8,205 bases of DNA from SD8 sp035528475. Its GTDB lineage: Archaea; Halobacteriota; Methanomicrobia; Methanomicrobiales; Methanospirillaceae. The position numbers were made by a program, and so were the translations under genes. Each line of letters starts with the position of its first letter. Positions within the stretch are counted from its first letter, which is position 1. Below the pieces are notes generated by a model, which was not told where the DNA came from, ran no database searches, and saw nothing but the letters and a program-made list of their open reading frames with translations. The stretch lies in the NCBI GenBank assembly GCA_035528475.1, contig DATKYO010000116.1, positions 1 through 8,205 of the forward strand. Direction: 5' to 3'. Of this stretch, positions 5,701 to 8,205 are shown in pieces.

Positions 5701-6681
5701 ATGAGAAGAATGAGAGCAAGTCTCTTCCCGGTTGTCCTTTGTATTGCAATACTCCTGGTTAGTGGATGCATTGACAATTCCGGCCTCACTTCCAACAATT
5801 CTTCTCCTACTCAATTACCTACGACGCCTTCCCCGACTCTCTATCCTGCTTTCCACCATCCGCCGGCCATTTTCCTCTACACCCTCGAGAGCGCAATCAA
5901 TGTGCTCGGTGAACCGCTCTTGATCCCCATGGAACTGCCGCCCGGGTATGTCTATTTGGGGGGAAGTGCGACTTCGGACGCGGTCTCCCTTGGTATGAGA
6001 AAAGACACAGACAACATACGCTATGTCCAGGTCTCGCCGCCTCAGCCGATCGGCGGAACCCTTACAGGTGTTTCGGTGCCGGTCACATTCAACGGGACTG
6101 AAGGGCAATGCACGACAGAGGGCGATAAGCACCAGTTATATTGGACTGACGGCACGCACGACTTCTATCTTATCGGCAGCCTGTCCTGTGATGAATTTAT
6201 CCGGATGGCAGCCTCCCTTGGCCCGCTCACCAAGGAAACCCTTGAAAAAGTGCCGTGGAAAGATCTGGAGCCTGCAACCCCACTTCCCCAGTCAGAGGTC
6301 CTGAACCTGGTTTTTTCCAGGGATTGGCTCGACACCCATGATACAAATCCCGATCCACAAATCTTCGAGATTACCATGACAGTGGAAGACTACAATGCGT
6401 CATTTGTGCCCGATTCGAACGATCCGGACCTGCTCCGTCATGCTGCTGTCCGGGACGAAAAACCGGTTGCACTGCTGAATATGCCAAAAGACATGTTTGA
6501 ACGGTTCAATGACGATCCCTCTCTTGTTAAGATACACTTCCCGGACTCGTTCTTCAGGTTCTATGACAGTATGGACGCACTCTACGAAGATCTGGAGAGC
6601 CGGGCAGAGTCATCATCGACGGCAGGGAGCCCGACGAGGACTCCTCCCTCCGTTATTGTGACGACTCCGCGGATTTACTGA
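5701..6681 (+). CDS. Predicted membrane lipoprotein, possibly DUF4367-like
   Basis: A 326-residue surface lipoprotein. A basic start (MRRMR) and hydrophobic helix lead to a lipobox ending at C23 (LLVSGC), the expected lipid-attachment site. A Ser/Thr/Pro/Asn-rich linker follows at 25-50, typical of archaeal surface proteins and likely glycosylated. The domain at about 55-175 has LLIPMELPPGYVYLGG, YWTDGTHDFYLIGS and then SCDEFIRMAASL. This order resembles DUF4367-type domains, where a sheet is followed by a helix carrying a residue series like this; I rate that match as moderate. C137 and C163 could form a disulfide. A second, unrecognised part (195-300) contains KPVALLNMPKDMFERF and SFFRFYDSMDALYEDL. 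The C-terminus (303-326) is again Ser/Thr/Pro-rich. The ATG at 5701 is preferred for its distance to the TATA box; the ATG at 5710 would also leave a full signal. Substrate or partner unknown. Confidence 0.88.
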   Translation: MRRMRASLFPVVLCIAILLVSGCIDNSGLTSNNSSPTQLPTTPSPTLYPAFHHPPAIFLYTLESAINVLGEPLLIPMELPPGYVYLGGSATSDAVSLGMRKDTDNIRYVQVSPPQPIGGTLTGVSVPVTFNGTEGQCTTEGDKHQLYWTDGTHDFYLIGSLSCDEFIRMAASLGPLTKETLEKVPWKDLEPATPLPQSEVLNLVFSRDWLDTHDTNPDPQIFEITMTVEDYNASFVPDSNDPDLLRHAAVRDEKPVALLNMPKDMFERFNDDPSLVKIHFPDSFFRFYDSMDALYEDLESRAESSSTAGSPTRTPPSVIVTTPRIY

Positions 6682-6740
6682 CGTTTACCGGGATGGGACG
6701 AGAGAGACGGTTTATAATGGAGTATTTGCGCCATAGTTGC

Positions 6741-6758
6741 CCAATCTCCATGGATTGG
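6741..6758. repeat. Small inverted repeat between convergent genes
   Basis: CCAATC (6741-6746) and GATTGG (6753-6758) pair around the six-base loop TCCATG. It sits in the 100-bp gap between the converging lipoprotein and TPR/TM2 genes, where termination is needed on both strands. No T run follows on either side, so it does not look like a standard terminator. The A6 at 6773-6778 would be a U-run for minus-strand transcripts, but that lies before the hairpin. Confidence 0.3.
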
Positions 6759-6781
6759 AGAAAGGGGGCGTGAAAAAACTA

Positions 6782-7702
6782 TCAAAATTGCCTGTCAAAT
6801 ACGACTTGTTCTGTTCCGTCACTGAACCATACGCGAATAATTATCAGCTTTCCTGAAATTGATCCACCTGAATACGTGTTTATCTGGCCGATGGGGGGAA
6901 TATTTCCAGTTCCGTCAATGAGGAGGAATTCTTCCCCTGATGTAGAATCGAATACTTTCCAACCGATAACCTGATCGAAGTCCATTCCACCGTTCCATGT
7001 TATTGTCATGCCATCCGGAGTCGGCGTAACGATGACATTGACGGACTCATAGACCGGGCCACTCAGGCCGTTGACAATTGCCGCAATAATAAGAAAGGAA
7101 AATATTGCCGCAATAATGCCAAAGAAGAGGGTAGTAGTTTTTTTTCTGCTGGATTTTGATAGGATTTCACCAGAATTTATTTGTTTTGCGGTCCGGTATG
7201 CGTCGTAGATGCCTACCACCCAGATAATCAACCCCGGGATTATCAAAAAAAAACTCCCGATAATGGTAAAAATAAAGAAAAGGATGCCTTTCAGGTACTC
7301 CCTATTGTATATCTGGCCAAGACCAGGGATGATGAAGGAGAGTAACGCCGCAAGGATCGGTTTCCTGGGAGGAGTGGGATTGGAATGGGACACTTCCCCA
7401 TTGTCCTGATGGATCTTGGGGGAATCAGGTACCGAAAGAATTTCTGTATCGTTATGTGCCTTCTTCTCTCTCAGCATTTTCAGCCGGGTGTTGACCTGCC
7501 TGGCTTCTTCGATCTTCCCTGATTTCAGCAATGACAGGCCAAGATTGTTCCAGGCGGCTTCGTACCCGGGATCCAGGTCAATTGCCTGAGCATAGCACTT
7601 TTGGGCGGATTCAAAGTCACCTGTATGAAAATGGGCGTCTCCCGTCTCTTTCCATACGTGTGCATTTCCAAGGTTTCCAGGTACCGAGTTTTCCAGAGAA
7701 AT
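6782..7702 (-). CDS. TPR, TM2-like membrane and pilin-like domain fusion protein (start uncertain)
   Basis: The reading frame stays open from 7747 to the stop at 6782 (321 codons), but no ATG or GTG occurs in its first 72 codons; the first TTG is at 7531, giving 249 residues. The 5' part is clearly coding: residues such as GDAHFHTGDFESAQKCYAQA and IDLDPGYEAAWNNLGLSLLKSG form a TPR repeat and the start of the next. The most fitting start is a non-standard ATT at 7702, with GGAGAGAGG (7714-7706) just upstream. Numbering from the TTG: 58-115 is TM2-like (PILAALLSFIIPGLGQIYNR, a second helical span, then GIYDAYRTAKQIN); membrane helix 134-153; outer beta domain 160-249 with ITWNGG and a GKLIIIRVWFSDGTEQVVFD end, like archaeal type IV pilin domains. 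Topology suggests a cytoplasmic TPR and an external pilin-like domain. A lost start or sequencing error is the main alternative. Confidence 0.75.
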   Translation of the reverse strand: MSLENSVPGNLGNAHVWKETGDAHFHTGDFESAQKCYAQAIDLDPGYEAAWNNLGLSLLKSGKIEEARQVNTRLKMLREKKAHNDTEILSVPDSPKIHQDNGEVSHSNPTPPRKPILAALLSFIIPGLGQIYNREYLKGILFFIFTIIGSFFLIIPGLIIWVVGIYDAYRTAKQINSGEILSKSSRKKTTTLFFGIIAAIFSFLIIAAIVNGLSGPVYESVNVIVTPTPDGMTITWNGGMDFDQVIGWKVFDSTSGEEFLLIDGTGNIPPIGQINTYSGGSISGKLIIIRVWFSDGTEQVVFDRQF

Positions 7703-7787
7703 AAACCTCTCTCCTGCCGATTGATTAGAGAAAAATTGAGGGTCTTTTTATGTATTCCTTTCCTTCGTATCCCGACAATAACACCCC

Positions 7788-8205
7788 TCACACACCTTTA
7801 CCCCTGCGTCCCGGCCGGCTTTTATGCCGGCTTCGATACCACAAGACGCTGATAACGAGAGCAATCGGGATAATCAGGATGAACGGGCTGCCCGTCGGGG
7901 TTACTGGCACCACCCGGGCTTTTAGTGCGACGCCTCCAATGTCAACGGGTTTATCAGTTCCCTGCGCAGTGGCATAGGCGGTAATGAAAAACAAGGTCTC
8001 GGTACCCGGATTAATGCCTCCGGGAGGAGAAGTTTTTACGGTGATGCTCCTTGCACAGTCCTCGGGATCCATCTCAAAGTCGTTGTCACTGAGCGACACC
8101 CCCCACCCGGTATCCTTCGGGGTTACATCCAGGTGGATCCTGGCCCTTGAAGGGAGCGTGTTTTCGACCCGGAATGTAAAGAGGGCAGGAGACCCGGTGT
8201 TAGAC
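7788..8205 (-). CDS. C-terminal part of a surface protein with Ig-like domain and membrane anchor (N-terminus outside window)
   Basis: Partial gene, open in frame from the right edge to a TGA at 7788; 138 residues are visible. Residues 1-98 alternate like an Ig-type beta-sandwich: FTFRVENTLPSRARIHLDV, then DTGWGVSLSD, DCARSITVKTSPPGG and TLFFITAYATAQG. Such repeats (NEW3/CARDB-like) are common in exported archaeal proteins, but the exact family is unproven. A VVPVTPTGSP spacer leads to one membrane helix at about 107-123 (PFILIIPIALVISVLWY) and a very basic tail (RSRHKSRPGRRGKG), which fixes the orientation as outside domain, inside tail. An in-frame GTG at 8099 should not be taken as the start, because the domain clearly continues upstream of it. 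It lies 85 bp upstream of the TPR/TM2 gene on the same strand and may be co-transcribed with it. Confidence 0.82.
   Translation of the reverse strand, partial: SNTGSPALFTFRVENTLPSRARIHLDVTPKDTGWGVSLSDNDFEMDPEDCARSITVKTSPPGGINPGTETLFFITAYATAQGTDKPVDIGGVALKARVVPVTPTGSPFILIIPIALVISVLWYRSRHKSRPGRRGKGV
7814..7831. repeat. GC-rich inverted repeat inside the surface-protein tail codons
   Basis: GCCGGC (7814-7819) and GCCGGC (7826-7831) pair around TTTTAT. Because GCCGGC is itself a palindrome, it is also a direct repeat with a 12-bp period. It lies 26 bases before the stop codon and encodes part of the basic tail. It could form an mRNA hairpin near the 3' end, or just reflect Arg/Gly codons. Confidence 0.3.

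Noticed and set aside
7525..7791. Minus-strand frame of 88 codons starting at a GTG at 7791
   Set aside because: It is shifted one base from the TPR frame, and its residues (KKTLNFSLINRQERGLFLW) show no domain. It could matter only as the 5' end of a frameshifted TPR gene.
1..8205. CRISPR array, tRNA, rRNA, transposon ends or phage genes
   Set aside because: No regularly spaced repeats, no cloverleaf with a TTCRA arm and no transposase or integrase motifs were seen by eye on either strand.

Overview
The window looks like archaeal chromosome, most likely from a methanogen of the Methanomicrobiales (Methanoregula/Methanosphaerula/Methanospirillum type). This is inferred from style and was not tested by a search. 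The pointers are a protein that starts with a receiver domain and continues into a chain of PAS domains, with the 'FTGRGREEVVIEALNVGADFYLQKGG'-type receiver end familiar from this group; a lipoprotein with a Ser/Thr/Pro-rich linker; a membrane protein ending in a domain like archaeal type IV pilins; moderate GC with AT-rich intergenic spacers; archaeal TATA-like boxes; and GGTG/GAGG-type ribosome binding sites.

Layout. (1) 1-1542, minus: N-terminal 514 residues of a receiver plus three-PAS signalling protein that runs off the left edge. (2) 1543-2058: a long AT-rich spacer with promoter-like boxes, a distant 10-bp inverted repeat, and an unexplained strong ribosome binding site before a 68-codon reading frame. 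(3) 2059-2601, plus: a 180-residue protein with a CSSCGGH motif, perhaps followed by two tiny reading frames, each overlapping the one before by GTGA. (4) 2878-3216, minus: a small exported protein whose predicted core promoter contains a perfect 8-bp inverted repeat. (5) 3443-5436, minus: a compact three-gene operon of a degenerate cupin, an ABC ATPase and an ABC-2 permease, with a 12-bp gap and then a 4-bp overlap. (6) 5701-6681, plus: a predicted lipoprotein, divergent from the operon. (7) 6782-about 7702, minus: a TPR, TM2-like and pilin-like fusion with no ordinary start codon for its full reading frame. (8) 7788-8205, minus: C-terminal part of a surface protein anchored by one membrane segment, running off the right edge.

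How they fit together. Only the cupin/ATPase/permease set is clearly one functional unit: an exporter of unknown substrate, with the small cupin protein as a possible sensor or accessory. The lipoprotein, the exported peptide, the TPR/pilin-like protein and the C-terminally anchored protein all belong to the cell envelope, so the region reads as accessory envelope and signalling genes. No rRNA, tRNA, CRISPR array, transposase or phage gene was seen. The less usual points are the cupin-led exporter operon, the inverted repeats sitting on two predicted core promoters, the coding sequence upstream of any usable start in the TPR/TM2 gene, and the possible coupled small proteins after the CSSCGGH gene.
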